Assembly (NCBI GenBank): GCA_902770195.1
Contig: CACXSA010000037.1
Coordinates: forward strand, 1 to 32,538
Direction: 5' to 3'
From: an uncultured Prevotellaceae bacterium
GTDB lineage: Bacteria; Bacteroidota; Bacteroidia; Bacteroidales; Bacteroidaceae
Length of the DNA: 32,538 bases
Under the pieces are notes generated by a model. The model was not told the origin of the DNA and made no database searches. It saw nothing but the letters and a program-made list of their open reading frames with translations. Within the stretch, counting starts at the first letter, position 1. Every line of letters starts with the position of its first letter. Shown here in pieces: positions 31,568-32,538 of this stretch. The position numbers were made by a program, and so were the translations under genes.

Positions 31568-32419
31568 ATGGCAAAGAATCTATTAAACAAATATGTGTGG
31601 TTGGTGGAAACCATCGACAAGGCTAAGCGGATAACGTTTGAGGAGATCAATCAACGTTGGCTGGATAATGATCTGAGCGAGGGGAAGGCCCTTCCTTTAA
31701 GGACATTCCACAAATGGCGTATTGCCATTGAAGAGATGTTTGGCCTAATTATCGAAAACGAACAAGGAGGCAGATATCGTTATCTTATCCAGAATGCTGA
31801 TGAACTGAAAAACGGCTCAATGCGTAGTTGGCTATTCAACACTTTAACAGTCAGTAATCTGATGATGGAGAATGTCAGTATTAAAGACAAGGTCCTTTTC
31901 GAGGAGATTCCAGATGGCGAGCAATATCTTCCCGCTATTCTTGAGGCTCTGAAGAAGAATTTTATACTTGGAATGACATATCAGAGCTTCTCAAGAGACG
32001 AGGCACATACTTTCGAGGTGGAACCCTATTGTCTGAAGGCTTTTAAACAGCGCTGGTATCTGATAGCTCGTAGTCCTTATTATGATAAAGTGATGATTTA
32101 TGCCCTCGATCGTGTACATTGGTTGGAGGTAAAAGACAAAAGTATTGCTGATCAGAGTGTAAATGTCGAGACTGTAAAGTTTAAAGTTTCAGCTGGCCAA
32201 GCCAATTATCTTCGTTCGCTGACGTTGCATCAGACTCAGAAGGAGATCGAGCGGGCGGATGAATACAGCATTTTCACTGTCCGTCTGCGCCCGACGTTCG
32301 ATTTCCGTCAGGAGATTCTTTCTCAGGGCAGCGATATTGAGGTATTAGAGCCCCAATGGTTTCGTGATGAGATGGCAGAAATTTCCAAGCACATGTGGAA
32401 TAAATATAAGAAGGACTGA
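31568..32419 (+). CDS. WYL-domain transcriptional regulator
   Basis: A 283-residue cytoplasmic protein. The N-terminal third (about 1-75) looks like a winged-helix DNA-binding domain (FEEINQRWLDNDLSEG, LRTFHKWRIAIEEMFGL). The WYL domain follows (about 120-190), with the literal motif in FKQRWYLIARS (Trp163-Tyr-Leu), preceded by FEVEPYCLKAF and followed by MIYALDRVHWLEV. A WCX-like C-terminal extension is present (about 200-283). WYL domains bind nucleic acid or nucleotide ligands and often control defence or DNA-repair genes. The next gene, a DnaQ-like exonuclease, starts two bases after the stop, so they form an operon. The actual ligand and targets are unknown. Confidence 0.9.
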   Translation: MAKNLLNKYVWLVETIDKAKRITFEEINQRWLDNDLSEGKALPLRTFHKWRIAIEEMFGLIIENEQGGRYRYLIQNADELKNGSMRSWLFNTLTVSNLMMENVSIKDKVLFEEIPDGEQYLPAILEALKKNFILGMTYQSFSRDEAHTFEVEPYCLKAFKQRWYLIARSPYYDKVMIYALDRVHWLEVKDKSIADQSVNVETVKFKVSAGQANYLRSLTLHQTQKEIERADEYSIFTVRLRPTFDFRQEILSQGSDIEVLEPQWFRDEMAEISKHMWNKYKKD

Positions 32420-32421
32420 TT

Positions 32422-32538
32422 ATGAAAGACTTTGCAGCAATAGATTTTGAGACGGCCAACAACGAGCGCACTAGTGTTTGCTCAGTGGGTGTAGTGATAG
32501 TGCGTGATGGTGAGATAGTGGATACTTTCTACTCTCTG
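32422..32538 (+). CDS. DnaQ-like (DEDDh) 3'-5' exonuclease, N-terminal part (partial)
   Basis: Only the first 39 codons are in the window. They contain AIDFETAN, the Exo I motif of the DEDD exonuclease superfamily, with metal-binding Asp8 and Glu10, then SVGVVIVRDGEIVDTFYSL, which matches the second strand of the fold. Related proteins are stand-alone exonucleases or carry a BRCT or helicase domain; the full length cannot be seen. The gene begins two bases after the WYL regulator, so it is likely regulated together with it. Confidence 0.85.
   Translation, partial: MKDFAAIDFETANNERTSVCSVGVVIVRDGEIVDTFYSL

Overview
The window looks like a chromosomal segment of a Bacteroidota bacterium, most likely a gut or rumen Prevotella-type organism (Prevotellaceae). 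The reasons are SusC/SusD-type glycan uptake genes, a membrane-spanning SusR-like regulator, a xylanase cluster ordered as in Prevotella bryantii, a C-terminal tail of the type IX secretion kind, and repeated promoters of the Bacteroidota form TTTG-N20-TAnnTTTG directly upstream of genes. The genus is an inference; no rRNA is present.

Left part (1-10002), housekeeping: the end of arginine decarboxylase (speA), argB, and an ECF sigma factor overlapping a one-helix membrane protein (plus strand). A hairpin terminator separates these from a minus-strand operon of a calcium-type P-ATPase, ribF and a CPBP membrane protease. A CAT-anticodon tRNA follows. Next is a minus-strand pair, a PfkB sugar kinase and an FprA-type flavodiiron protein, divergent from an M16 metallopeptidase.

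Middle part (10015-16207), xylan: a minus-strand operon of a GPH sugar symporter, a secreted GH10 xylanase, a cytoplasmic GH43 enzyme and an ECF sigma factor whose start overlaps GH43. This is the xynD-xynA-xynB order. A divergent secreted SGNH esterase (sialate O-acetylesterase family) may remove acetyl groups from xylan.

Right-middle part (16472-30366), starch: a complete Sus-like locus. A SusR-like regulator on the minus strand is divergent from susB (GH97), susC, susD (broken by a frameshift), a SusE/F-like lipoprotein with four tandem CBM26-like modules, and two related GH13 amylases. One amylase is a lipoprotein. The other carries a C-terminal starch-binding module and a sorting-type tail. 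The expected flow is surface binding and cutting (SusE/F-like, SusD, GH13), import by SusC, periplasmic trimming by GH97 and induction through SusR.

Right end (30367-32538): a 1.2 kb region without a convincing intact gene. It holds an orphan promoter with a 14-bp palindrome and a terminator about 300 nt downstream (ncRNA candidate), a 21-bp tandem array, a large inverted repeat built from a repeated TGCTGCCACC element, and a frameshifted N-terminal remnant of an IS transposase behind a consensus promoter. A WYL-domain regulator and the start of a DnaQ-type exonuclease follow.

The most interesting items are the broken susD inside an otherwise intact locus, the in-frame GC-rich micro-insert in one of the two GH13 paralogues, and the unexplained transcription-unit-like structure at 30495-30830.
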